Origin: Streptomyces justiciae
Lineage (GTDB): Bacteria > Actinomycetota > Actinomycetes > Streptomycetales > Streptomycetaceae
Assembly: GCF_015163075.1 (NCBI RefSeq)
Contig: NZ_JADDXU010000004.1
Span: 248,001-312,000 of the forward strand
Reading direction: 5' to 3'
Length of the DNA: 64,000 bases
The position numbers and the translations under genes were made by a program. Every line of letters begins with the position of its first letter. Position 1 is the first letter of the stretch. The notes below the pieces were generated by a model that had not been told where the DNA came from, ran no database searches, and was given only the letters and a program-made list of their open reading frames with translations. Shown piece by piece: positions 7,565 to 15,822 of the stretch.

Positions 7565-9277
7565 TCAACGCACAGCCGACCAGGCCCGGTAGGCCCTCAC
7601 GGCCGTCGGCAGGGTCGGGAAGATCAGCTCCCGGCCCACCGACTCGACGAGGCCGTACGCCTCCAGGTCATCCAGCAGATCCTGTTTCACCCGGGCGAGC
7701 GCGAACACGATCCCGCGGGCCGTGAGTTCGCGCCGCAGGTCGTCGACCGCGTCCAGGGCGGTGATGTCGACCTCGACGTTCGCCTCCGTGTTGAGGACGA
7801 ACCACCGTACGGGAGTGGTCTGTCCGTCGACCGCGTCCAGGGCGCGGCGGTGGAAGTCCTGCGCGTTGGCGAAGAACAGCGGGGAGTCGTAGCGGTACAC
7901 CAGCAGCCCGGGGATCGTGCGGGCCGAGGGGTAGTCGTCCACGTCGTGCATGCCCGCCACGCCAGGCACCAGCCCCTCCACGGCGTCGTGCGGCCGGGCC
8001 ACCCGGCTGAGCAGCTCGGCGACGGACAGGCCGACGGCGACCAGCACGCCGTACAGCAGATCCAGCGTGAGCACACCGGCCAGACAGCCGAGCGCCAGCA
8101 GCAGTTCGCGGCGCCGGAAGGAGGCGAGCCGCGCGAAGCCGGCCAGGTCCATCATGCGGACCGCCGCGTACGCGACGAGCGCGCCGAGGACCGCCGACGG
8201 GGTGCGGGTCAGCAGTGGGCTGAGGAACAGCAGCACGCAGAGCACGGCCGCCCCCGCCACCAGCGAGTACGCCGGGCTGCGGGCGCCCGCCGAGGAGGCG
8301 AGCGCGGTACGGCTGGCGCTGCTGCTGACCGGGAAGCCCTGCAGAAAGCCGGAACCGAGGTTGACCGCGCCCAGCGCCAGGAACTCCTGGTCGGCGTCCA
8401 GCCCCCGGCCGCCCTCGTCGCGGGGGTCGAAGGCGCGGGCCGTGAGGATGAAGTCCGTGTAGGCGACCAGCAGGACACCGAGGGCGGGCAGCACCAGGTG
8501 CGGCAGCTCGGTGAGGTCGGGGGCCGCGACCGTGGGCAGACCCGAGGGGACCTCGCCGATCACCTTCAGGCCGTAGGTGTCGTCGAGGTCGAAGACGGCC
8601 ACGGTCGCGGTGCCGAGGACCACGGCGAGCAGCGGACCGGGCACCGTGCGGAACAGTCGCGCCACTGTGAACAGGAACGCGAGCGCGACGGCGGAGAAGA
8701 TCGCGGTTGCCGGTTCGAGCTGCTTCAAGTGGCCCAGGAACGACCATAGTTGGGGGAAGAAGCCCTCTCCCGAGGTGTGGACGCCCGTGAGCTTCGGCAG
8801 CTGGTCCACGATCATGATCAGGGCCACGCCGGTCAGATAGCCGATGAGGACCGGGCGGGACAGCAGATCGGCGACGAAACCGAGGCGCAGCAGCCGGGCC
8901 GCCAGGCACAGCAGGCCGACCGTCACCGCGAGCGTCGCGGCCAGCGTGGCGTAACGGTCGGGATCGGCTCCCGCCAGGGGCGCCACCACGGTCGCCGTCA
9001 TCAGCGCCGTCGTCGACTCCGGGCCCACCGACAGCAGCCGCGAGGAACCCAGCACCGCGTACAGACCGAGCGCCGGCAGGATCGCCCACAGCCCGGCGAC
9101 CGGCGCCAGCCCGGCCACGCCGGCGTACGCCATCACCTGCGGGACGAGATACGCCGCCACCGTGACTCCGGCCAGCAGGTCACCGCGCAGCCAGTCCCGG
9201 CGGTAACCGGACAGCGAGGCGAGGCCGGGCGCGACTCGGCGCCACCCCGGGATGCGTCTGCCCGAGCCGTGTGACAT
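7565..9277 (-). CDS. SulP-family anion transporter with STAS domain
   Basis: A 570-residue integral membrane protein. The N-terminal membrane domain begins near residue 25 (GDLLAGVTVAAYLVPQVMAYA, which fits the SulP signature in transmembrane helix 1). Many hydrophobic segments follow to about residue 425. A C-terminal STAS domain covers about residues 450-555 and includes the PLFFANAQDF strand. The ATG at 9277 has GAAGGGAA upstream. SulP proteins carry sulfate, bicarbonate or dicarboxylates; substrate cannot be assigned. Rv1739c, a SulP protein, is in the mycobacterial DosR regulon. A dyad at 9333-9346 lies 56-69 bp upstream. Confidence 0.93.
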   Translation of the reverse strand: MSHGSGRRIPGWRRVAPGLASLSGYRRDWLRGDLLAGVTVAAYLVPQVMAYAGVAGLAPVAGLWAILPALGLYAVLGSSRLLSVGPESTTALMTATVVAPLAGADPDRYATLAATLAVTVGLLCLAARLLRLGFVADLLSRPVLIGYLTGVALIMIVDQLPKLTGVHTSGEGFFPQLWSFLGHLKQLEPATAIFSAVALAFLFTVARLFRTVPGPLLAVVLGTATVAVFDLDDTYGLKVIGEVPSGLPTVAAPDLTELPHLVLPALGVLLVAYTDFILTARAFDPRDEGGRGLDADQEFLALGAVNLGSGFLQGFPVSSSASRTALASSAGARSPAYSLVAGAAVLCVLLFLSPLLTRTPSAVLGALVAYAAVRMMDLAGFARLASFRRRELLLALGCLAGVLTLDLLYGVLVAVGLSVAELLSRVARPHDAVEGLVPGVAGMHDVDDYPSARTIPGLLVYRYDSPLFFANAQDFHRRALDAVDGQTTPVRWFVLNTEANVEVDITALDAVDDLRRELTARGIVFALARVKQDLLDDLEAYGLVESVGRELIFPTLPTAVRAYRAWSAVR

Positions 9278-9332
9278 GCGGTTCCCTTCGCCGGCTGCCA
9301 TCAGGTTCAGCGACGGTACGCCCTGCGGGAAA

Positions 9333-9346
9333 GGGCCGTTCAGTCC
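9333..9346. promoter_or_regulatory. DevR/OsdR-like dyad upstream of sulP
   Basis: GGGCC-GTTC-AGTCC has one mismatch to GGGCC-GNNC-GGYCC. It is centred about 62 bp upstream of the SulP start. Confidence 0.45.
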
Positions 9347-9368
9347 CTCGGCCACACCGCCCCCGGGT

Positions 9369-9402
9369 GGGCCTGTCGGCCCCTGGCGAGGACCTGCGGC
9401 CC
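9369..9402. promoter_or_regulatory. Tandem DevR/OsdR-like dyads upstream of usp
   Basis: GGGCC-TGTC-GGCCC (9369-9382) and AGGAC-CTGC-GGCCC (9389-9402) have centres 20 bp apart. They lie 87 and 67 bp before the ATG at 9463. The arrangement is repeated at 41218-41251 in front of a paralogous gene. Confidence 0.62.
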
Positions 9403-9462
9403 CTGCTGCGCCCCCGTCACCCTGGACGACGCTGAAGACAGACACCTACAGGAGGCAGAACC

Positions 9463-10368
9463 ATGGTGCGCACCGTTGTCGCAGGTCTCGACGGCTCCCC
9501 GGAGAGCCGGGCCGCTGCCGAATGGGCGGCTCGCGAGGCGAGGCTGCGCGGCCTGCCGTTGAAGATCGTCCACGTGTGGGAGCCGGTCCCGGACCCCATG
9601 GCCCAGGCCCCGCTGCTCGGTGCGGAGACGCACGCGCACTGGAGCGAGCGGATTCCCCGCGAGGCCGCCGAGGGCCTGCGACTGCGGCACCCCGGCGTCG
9701 AGGTGGGCGTGGAGCAGCTGACCGGCGGCGCGGCCGAGGCCCTCACCAAGGCGGCCGACGACGCCGAACTGCTCGTCCTCGGCTCGCGTGGACTGAGCGG
9801 GCTCGGCGGATTCGTCGTCGGCTCCGTCGGCCTCTCCGTCATCGCCCACACCGAACGGCCCGTCGTCCTGGTCCGCGCCGGTGAGCAGGCCGCCGACGAG
9901 CACGAGGCTGACCCGGTCGGCATCCCGTCGGCCGCCACGCCGTTCAAGCCCGTCGTCCTCGGCCTCGACCCGCACGGCTCCGACGACACCGTGCTCGGCT
10001 TCGCCTTCGAGACGGCCGCCCGCCGGGGCGCTGGCCTGCGGGCCGTGTACGGCTGGAACCTGCCCCCGTACTACGTCTACGGCCTCTCCGCCGACCCGTA
10101 CCTGCACGACGAGATCGCCCGGCAGCAGGCCGCGGCCCTCACCGAGGCCCTCAAGCCCTGGCGGCAGAAGTACCCGGACGTCGAGGTCACCGAGCAATCG
10201 GTGTCCGGCAGCGCCGGCAACCGGCTCGTGGACGCTGCCCGCGACGCCTGCCTGGTCGTCGTCGGCCGCCGCATCCGGCGCAGCCCGCTCGGCGCCCACA
10301 TCGGCCCCGTCGCGCACGCCGTGCTGCACCACGCCGCCGCGCCCGTCGCGGTCGTCGCCCACAACTGA
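9463..10368 (+). CDS. Universal stress protein, two UspA domains
   Basis: A 301-residue tandem UspA protein. Domain 1 runs from VVAGLDGSPESRAAAEWAAR to VLGSRGLSGLGGFVVGSVGL. Domain 2 starts at about residue 164 (PVVLGLDPHGS) and ends with VVGRRIRRSPLGAHIGPVAH, a variant ATP loop in which the final Gly-Ser is replaced by Gly-Pro. AGGAGG lies 9 bases before the ATG. It is the first gene of a usp-adh-usp operon: the alcohol dehydrogenase follows after 25 bp. It is closely similar to the gene at 41315-42220, including promoter dyads, which suggests duplication. Confidence 0.95.
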   Translation: MVRTVVAGLDGSPESRAAAEWAAREARLRGLPLKIVHVWEPVPDPMAQAPLLGAETHAHWSERIPREAAEGLRLRHPGVEVGVEQLTGGAAEALTKAADDAELLVLGSRGLSGLGGFVVGSVGLSVIAHTERPVVLVRAGEQAADEHEADPVGIPSAATPFKPVVLGLDPHGSDDTVLGFAFETAARRGAGLRAVYGWNLPPYYVYGLSADPYLHDEIARQQAAALTEALKPWRQKYPDVEVTEQSVSGSAGNRLVDAARDACLVVVGRRIRRSPLGAHIGPVAHAVLHHAAAPVAVVAHN

Positions 10369-10393
10369 CTGCACCAACAGAGGAGTTGACCCC

Positions 10394-11416
10394 ATGAAGG
10401 CAGCCGTCGTACGAGCCTTCGGCGAGCCCCTGGTCATCGAGGAGCGCCCCGACCCCGCACCCGGCCCCGGCCAGGTCCGCATCCGGGTCGAGGCCTCCGG
10501 GCTGTGCCACACCGACATCCACGCCGCGCACGGCGACTGGCCCGTCAAGCCCAACCCCCCGTTCGTGCCCGGCCACGAGGGCGTCGGCATCGTCGAGGAA
10601 CTCGGCGCCGGCGTCACGCACCTGAGCCTCGGGCAGCGGGTCGCGGTGCCGTGGCTCGGCAAGGCCTGCGGGCGGTGCGAGCACTGCCTGTCCGGCTGGG
10701 AGACACTGTGCGAGCAGCAGATCAACACCGGGTACGGCTGCGACGGCGGGTACGCCGAGAAGATGCTCGCCTGGGCCGACTTCGCCCAGCCGGTGCCCGC
10801 CGGCGTCAGCGCCGTCGACGCCGCCCCGCTGACCTGCGCGGGCGTGACGACGTACAAGGCGCTCAAGGTCGCGGGAGTCCGCCCGAGCCAGCTCGTCGCG
10901 ATCTCCGGCGTCGGCGGACTCGGTCATCTCGCCGTGCAGTACGCGAAGATCGCCGGCGCCACCGTTGCCGCGATCGACGTCACCGACGACAAGCTGGAAC
11001 TCGCCGCGGAGCTCGGAGCCGACCTCGTCATCGACGCCCGCAAGCAGGACGTCGCCCAGGTGCTCAAGGAGCACGGCGGAGCCCACGCGGCGATCGCCCT
11101 CGCCGTGAACGAGGCCGCGTTCACGGCCGTCAACTCCGGGCTGCGACGCGGCGGCAAGCTCGTCATGGTCGCCCTGCCCGCGCACGGCACCATCCAGGTC
11201 CCGATCTTCGACACCGTCCTGAACGGGACGAGCGTGATCGGCTCCATCGTCGGCACCCGGCAGGACCTCGCCGAGGTGTTCGACCTGCACGCGGCCGGCC
11301 GCACCAAGGTCATCAGCGAGACCCGGCCGCTGACGTCCGTCAACGAGTCGATCGAGGACGTGCTGCGCGGCCAGGTCAAGGCCCGCATCGTCTTCGACCT
11401 CGGCCTCGGGAGGTGA
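10394..11416 (+). CDS. adhP: Zinc-dependent alcohol dehydrogenase, AdhP-like
   Basis: A 340-residue medium-chain dehydrogenase. Catalytic-zinc ligands are C38 (SGLCHTD), H61-E62 (GHEG) and the cysteine in LTCAGVTTYK. The structural-zinc cysteines are in CGRCEHCLSGWETLC, and the dinucleotide motif is GVGGLGHLA. It oxidises primary alcohols or, in the fermentative direction, reduces acetaldehyde with NADH. GGAGTTGAC lies before the ATG. It sits between two stress-protein genes in one operon; the next gene starts 5 bp after its stop. A paralogue lies at 22064-23077 beside aldehyde dehydrogenase. Redox balancing under oxygen limitation is inferred. Confidence 0.95.
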   Translation: MKAAVVRAFGEPLVIEERPDPAPGPGQVRIRVEASGLCHTDIHAAHGDWPVKPNPPFVPGHEGVGIVEELGAGVTHLSLGQRVAVPWLGKACGRCEHCLSGWETLCEQQINTGYGCDGGYAEKMLAWADFAQPVPAGVSAVDAAPLTCAGVTTYKALKVAGVRPSQLVAISGVGGLGHLAVQYAKIAGATVAAIDVTDDKLELAAELGADLVIDARKQDVAQVLKEHGGAHAAIALAVNEAAFTAVNSGLRRGGKLVMVALPAHGTIQVPIFDTVLNGTSVIGSIVGTRQDLAEVFDLHAAGRTKVISETRPLTSVNESIEDVLRGQVKARIVFDLGLGR

Positions 11417-11421
11417 ACGTG

Positions 11422-12297
11422 ATGGACCTGCATGTCGTCGTCGGCGTCGACGGCTCCGAGCCGAGCCTGCGCGCCGCGGACTGGGCGGCCGACGAGGCCG
11501 TACTGCGGGGTGTGCCGCTGCGGGTGGTGTACGCGTGCCGGTGGGACCGCTACGAGGGCGCCGCCCTCGCCCGCGACCTCGGCAAGCCGTCCGCGGAGGT
11601 ACTGCCCCAGGACGTCGTCGCCGGCGCCACCCGGCGCGTCCAGGCACGGCACCCCGACCTGAAGGTGACCGGCGACGTCGTCTTCGAGGAGCCCGAGTAC
11701 ACGCTGGTGCGCGAGGGCCGCAACGCCTCCGTGCTGGTGGTGGGCACCCGCGGCCGGAGCGGCGTCGCCGAGGCGCTGCTGGGATCGGTCAGCTTGACGG
11801 TGGCGGCACACGCCGACTGTCCGGTCATCGTCCTGCGCGGCAACCACGACACCAAGGCCGCCCACGGCACCCACGGCCGAGTCGTCATGGGCGTCGGCGA
11901 GGACCCCGAAGAGGCGGCGGCCGTACGGCGGTTCGCCTACGAGGAGGCCCGGCGACGCGCGGTGCCGCTGGATGCCGTACGCGCCTGGCGGTGCCCGGCG
12001 CACGAGACCACCGATCACCCGCTGCTGGCCGACGCCCCCGCCCGGCTGCACGAGGAGGAGGCCGCCAAGGCCCTGACCGAGGCCCTTGGTGACGCCCCAC
12101 CGGACGTCGAGGCACGGCCCCGCACGGTCGAGGGACCCGCCCGCCGCGTCCTGGTGGACGCCTCCGAAGGCGCCGACCTGCTGGTCGTCGGAGCGAAGCG
12201 GCGCACCGGCCACCTGGGCCTGCAACTCGGCCGGGTCGCCCATGCCGCCCTGCACCACTCCGCGTGCCCGGTGGCGGTCGTACCGCATCCGGTGTGA
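11422..12297 (+). CDS. Universal stress protein, two UspA domains
   Basis: A 291-residue tandem UspA protein. Domain 1 starts VVVGVDGSEPSLRAADWAA and has VVGTRGRSGVAEALLGSVSL. Domain 2 starts at about residue 153 (GRVVMGVGEDPEEA) and ends VVGAKRRTGHLGLQLGRVAH, a degenerate nucleotide loop. The ATG at 11422 has GGGAGGTG seven bases upstream; a GTG directly before it could also be used. It is the last gene of the usp-adh-usp operon and is followed by a strong bidirectional hairpin. Confidence 0.94.
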   Translation: MDLHVVVGVDGSEPSLRAADWAADEAVLRGVPLRVVYACRWDRYEGAALARDLGKPSAEVLPQDVVAGATRRVQARHPDLKVTGDVVFEEPEYTLVREGRNASVLVVGTRGRSGVAEALLGSVSLTVAAHADCPVIVLRGNHDTKAAHGTHGRVVMGVGEDPEEAAAVRRFAYEEARRRAVPLDAVRAWRCPAHETTDHPLLADAPARLHEEEAAKALTEALGDAPPDVEARPRTVEGPARRVLVDASEGADLLVVGAKRRTGHLGLQLGRVAHAALHHSACPVAVVPHPV

Positions 12298-12303
12298 CGC
12301 GAG

Positions 12304-12349
12304 GCCCGCCGTGTGGTCCCGGACCTCGGTTCGGGGCCACACAGCGGGC
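12304..12349. terminator. Bidirectional hairpin between convergent genes
   Basis: An 18-bp stem pairs 12304-12321 with 12332-12349 around a 10-base loop, with one mismatch and one G-T wobble. It lies between the convergent stress-protein gene and the broken hypothetical gene. No U-tract follows, as is common in Streptomyces. Confidence 0.75.
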
Positions 12350-12356
12350 GTTCGCA

Positions 12357-12934
12357 TCAGGGAGTGAGTTCGGCCCGCCACGGGCGCGGCCATTCTCCTG
12401 CCGGCGGAGGGGCACCGGCGACGCCCAGGTCACGCCGCGCGCACTCGTAGAAGGCGTCCCGTGCGGAGCTCGCCCGCCGATGAGCGAGGGTCCAGTCCTG
12501 AGGGGTCTCGCAGCCCTCCCGCACCAGCAACTCGATCGTCCACACCATCTCGTGCCGGCGCCGCGCGGCGGCGATGGTCGCGGCGTCCCCGATCAGCAGT
12601 ACCGACTCCCTCCCCCACTGCCCAAAAGGCGTGGGAGGTGCCCCCACGCGGCCCGCCGTGACTCGGCCTCCGCAAGCAGCGGCAGACCCTCAGCCGGCGG
12701 CAACGGGTCGGCGACATCCGGATATCCCAGGGCCGCCCCGATCCGCTGAGCGATGCGGAGTTGAGCCTTCAGGGCGTTTCCGTACGTGCCGTAGATCTCG
12801 AAGCGCTTCTCGTCCCACCGTTCCTCGCGCTGCCGCTTCCACTTCCTGCGCTCGGTCAGACTCTGCGCCGCGTACGACCCCACGGAACCGACCACTACAC
12901 CCAGCAACGCCGGCAGCTGCTCCGCGAGCGACAT
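12357..12934 (-). pseudogene. Hypothetical protein gene interrupted by a palindromic repeat
   Basis: The ATG at 12934, preceded by GAGAGGGGGG, opens a protein that starts MSLAEQLPALLGVVVGSVGS. It has a hydrophobic N-terminal segment followed by a basic, charged helix (RKWKRQREERW). At residue 97, after ESRRAAW, the frame enters a 35-bp repeat (12609-12643) and stops soon after. Joining the flanks without the repeat restores the same frame, giving AAWESVLLIGDAATIAAARR and a 180-residue protein that ends at 12357. The repeat is not a multiple of three, so the product is truncated. The family is not recognised; it looks like an anchored cytoplasmic protein. Confidence 0.75.
12609..12643. repeat. 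35-bp palindromic repeat inserted in a coding region
   Basis: The segment reads outward as a near-palindrome: CTCCCCCACTGCC on one side and GGCGTGGGAGGTGCCCCC on the other, around AAAA. Short palindromes with this GTGGGAGGTGCCCCC core are, as remembered, dispersed in Streptomyces genomes. Here it splits a gene whose flanks join perfectly in frame when it is removed. Boundaries are uncertain by one or two bases because flanking bases repeat. Confidence 0.7.
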
Positions 12935-13010
12935 CGTCCCCCCTCTCATCCACCCCGGCCGTGCCTGCCCTCGTGCCCCTACCCACCCGGCGAGCCGGTC
13001 CATCCCACGA

Positions 13011-13024
13011 GGGCCGACCGGCCC
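13011..13024. promoter_or_regulatory. DevR/OsdR-like dyad upstream of acetate-CoA ligase operon
   Basis: GGGCC-GACC-GGCCC is identical to the site at 5198-5211. It is centred 93 bp upstream of the ATG at 13111. A GC-rich palindrome follows at 13032-13045 but departs from the consensus. Confidence 0.58.
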
Positions 13025-13110
13025 AGCGGGGCCGCCCGGGCGGCCCATGGGACCGCATCCGCATCTGCTGGACGCTCTAAGTGACGAGAAGACCTGTGAG
13101 GAGATCCGTC

Positions 13111-15810
13111 ATGACGGACGACGCACTCAGCCGGCCCCCGGTCCACGCGCTGCTCGCGGACGGCAGCACGGTCCGCATCCGCCCGGTGCGGCGGGACGAC
13201 CACGACCAACTCCAGGGGCTGTACGAGGAGATGTCCCCGGAGAACCTGCGGCTGCGGTTCTTCGCCGCCAGCCGTCGTTCCGCCGAGAGGGCCGCCGACC
13301 GCGCCTGCGCCCCGCACCCCGGGTACCGGGCCCTGCTGGCCGAGCGGGAGGGCCGGGTCCTGGGGCTGGCCGAGTACGACACCGGCGGCGCCGACGCGGA
13401 CACGACCACGGCCGAGATCTCCATCGCGGTGGCCGATGGACTGCATCACCGGGGCGTCGGCACCCTCCTCATCGAGCATCTCGTCTCGGCCGCGCGGGCC
13501 GAGGGCATCACGACCTTCACGGCCGACGCGCTCTGCGAGAACCGCGAGGTGCTGCGGCTCTTCGCCGACCTCGGCCTGCACACCGCCCGCCGCTTCGAGG
13601 GCCCCGAGGTGCGCTGCACCATCGGCCTCGACGACAGCGACAGCTACCTCGACGCGGTCGAGGAACGCGGCCGGGCCGCGGACGTCGCCAGCCTGGAACC
13701 CCTGCTGCGACCGCGCACGGTCGCCGTCGTCGGTGCCGGACGCAAGCCAGGCTCGGTCGGCCGGGCCGTGCTGCACCAGCTGCGCACCGGCGGATACACG
13801 GGGCAGCTGTTCGCCGTGAACCCCGCCGCGCACGCCATCCTCGGTGTGCCCTGCCACCCGTCGGTCACCGCCCTGCCCAGGACACCGGACCTCGCGGTGC
13901 TGGCCGTACCGGCCGCCGCCGTCCCGGAGACCGCCGAGGAGTGCGGCAAGGCGGGCGTACGGGCCCTGCTCGTCGTCACCGCGGGACTGGACGCCGATCA
14001 GGCGAAGGCCCTGCTGGCGGCCTGCCGGGAGCACGGCATGCGGCTCGTCGGCCCCAACTGCCTCGGCATCTCCCACACCGATCCCGCATTCCGCCTCGAC
14101 GCCACCTTCGCCGCCGGTCATCCGCGCCCCGGCAGCGCGGGCGTCGCCGTCCAGTCCGGCGGTGTGGGCATCGCCCTGCTCGACGGGATGTCCCGGCTCG
14201 GCATCGGCGTCTCCTCCTTCGTCTCCCTCGGAGACAAGTACGACGTCAGCGGCAACGACATGCTCCAGTGGTGGGAGAGCGACGGCCGCACCGACCTCGC
14301 CCTGCTGCACCTGGAGTCCTTCGGCAGCCCCCGTGCCTTCTCCCGCACCGCCCGCCGCGTCACCCGTCGGATGCCGGTCCTCACGGTCGACGCCGGCCGG
14401 ACCGAGGCGGGCCGCCGCGCCGCCGCCTCGCACACCGCGGCTGCCGCCACCCGCACCATGACCCGCGGCGCCCTGTTCACCCAGGCCGGCATCACCGCCA
14501 CCCGCTCCGTGGGCGAACTCCTCGAAGCCGCGGCCCTGTTGCACTCCCAGCCGCTGCCCGCGGGACCCCGTGTCCTGATCGTCACCAACGCGGGCGGCGC
14601 GGGCGTCCTCGCGGCCGACGCCTGCGCCGAGGCCGGGCTCACCCTGCCGACGCCCGCCCCCGAACTCGTCGACGACCTGCTCGCCGTACTCCCCGAGGGC
14701 GCCGCCGTCGGCAACCCCGTCGACGCCACGGCCGCCGTCTCGGAGGGGCAGCTCATGGACTGTGTGGACCGGATCATGCGGTACGGCGGCATCGACGCCG
14801 TCCTCGTGGCCCTGGTCCCCACGGCGGTCGCCGTGGCGACCGGCGACGACCTCGTCCGGGCTCTTACCGGCGCCCCCGGCCGCAGGTCGAAGCCGGTCGC
14901 CGCGGTGCGACTGGAACAAGCCCTGCCGGTCGAACTGTTGCCGGCCGGCGCGGGTGGCACCGTCCCGTCGTACGCCGAACCCCAGGCGGCCGCACGGGCG
15001 TTGGCCCACGCGGCCCGCCGCGCGGCTTGGCTGGCCCGGCCCGCCGGGACGGTCCCCGACCTCGACGGCGTGGAGACGGAACGCGCCCACGCCGTCGTGG
15101 AGACCTGGCTCGAAGCCCATCCGGACGGCGGCTGGCTCGACCCGCGCGCCTGCGCCGAACTCCTCGACTGCTACGGCATCCCCCAGCTGCCCTGGGCATG
15201 GGCCGACACCGAGGACGGTGCCGTGCTCGCCGCCCAGCGGCTGCGCGGCGCCGACGGCCGGGTAGTGATGAAGGGCCACTGGCCGGGCCTGCTGCACAAG
15301 AGCGCCCAGCACGCGGTCCATCTCGATCTGCGCGGGGACTCCCAGGTACGAGCCGCCTACCGCGACCTGGAGACCCGGTTCGCCGGGCTGCTGACCGGAG
15401 TCGTCGTGCAGCCTCTCGCCGACCGCGGCACCGAGCTGTTCGCGGGGGTCGTGCAGGATCAGGTCTTCGGCCCGCTCGTCCTGTTCGGCCTCGGCGGCAC
15501 CGCGACCGAGATCCTCGGCGACCACGCCGCCCGGCTCGCCCCGCTCACCGACCACGACGTGCACGACCTGATCACGGCGCCGCGCTGCGCCCCGCTCCTT
15601 TTCGGAGCCGACGGCGCCGGGCCCGTCGACGTCGGAGGCCTCGAACAACTGCTGCTGCGGCTGTCCCGCATGGCGAGCGACCTGCCGCAGCTCGCCGAGA
15701 CCGACTTCAACCCCGTTCTCGCGACACCGGGCGGAGTCAGTGTGCTCGATGCGCGCGTACGCCTGCTGCCCCGCAGGCCCCAGGACCCGTATCTGCGCCG
15801 TCTCCGCTGA
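13111..15810 (+). CDS. GNAT acetyltransferase / ADP-forming acetate-CoA ligase fusion
   Basis: An 899-residue fusion. Residues 1-170 are a GNAT domain with the acetyl-CoA loop HHRGVGTLLIEHL. Residues about 200-300 are a CoA-binding Rossmann domain (VAVVGAGRKPGSVGRAVL). Residues about 320-590 are the succinyl-CoA-synthetase-like domains, with H441 in the ASHTAAAATRT segment at the position of the phosphorylated histidine. An ATP-grasp domain (VVMKGHWPGLLHKS) fills the C-terminus. The ATG at 13111 is chosen over an in-frame start at 13081 because GAGGAG precedes it. Relatives either make acetyl-CoA with ATP/ADP or act as protein acetyltransferases (Pat). The retained histidine keeps ligase activity possible. 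It heads an operon with CBS-BON, flavodoxin and Hsp20 genes. Confidence 0.93.
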   Translation: MTDDALSRPPVHALLADGSTVRIRPVRRDDHDQLQGLYEEMSPENLRLRFFAASRRSAERAADRACAPHPGYRALLAEREGRVLGLAEYDTGGADADTTTAEISIAVADGLHHRGVGTLLIEHLVSAARAEGITTFTADALCENREVLRLFADLGLHTARRFEGPEVRCTIGLDDSDSYLDAVEERGRAADVASLEPLLRPRTVAVVGAGRKPGSVGRAVLHQLRTGGYTGQLFAVNPAAHAILGVPCHPSVTALPRTPDLAVLAVPAAAVPETAEECGKAGVRALLVVTAGLDADQAKALLAACREHGMRLVGPNCLGISHTDPAFRLDATFAAGHPRPGSAGVAVQSGGVGIALLDGMSRLGIGVSSFVSLGDKYDVSGNDMLQWWESDGRTDLALLHLESFGSPRAFSRTARRVTRRMPVLTVDAGRTEAGRRAAASHTAAAATRTMTRGALFTQAGITATRSVGELLEAAALLHSQPLPAGPRVLIVTNAGGAGVLAADACAEAGLTLPTPAPELVDDLLAVLPEGAAVGNPVDATAAVSEGQLMDCVDRIMRYGGIDAVLVALVPTAVAVATGDDLVRALTGAPGRRSKPVAAVRLEQALPVELLPAGAGGTVPSYAEPQAAARALAHAARRAAWLARPAGTVPDLDGVETERAHAVVETWLEAHPDGGWLDPRACAELLDCYGIPQLPWAWADTEDGAVLAAQRLRGADGRVVMKGHWPGLLHKSAQHAVHLDLRGDSQVRAAYRDLETRFAGLLTGVVVQPLADRGTELFAGVVQDQVFGPLVLFGLGGTATEILGDHAARLAPLTDHDVHDLITAPRCAPLLFGADGAGPVDVGGLEQLLLRLSRMASDLPQLAETDFNPVLATPGGVSVLDARVRLLPRRPQDPYLRRLR

Positions 15811-15822
15811 GGAGGGACAACG

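Noticed and set aside
13028..13046. A second dyad next to 13011-13024
   Set aside because: It is GC-symmetric (CCGCCCGGGCGG core) but the half-site spacing does not fit the 5-4-5 pattern.
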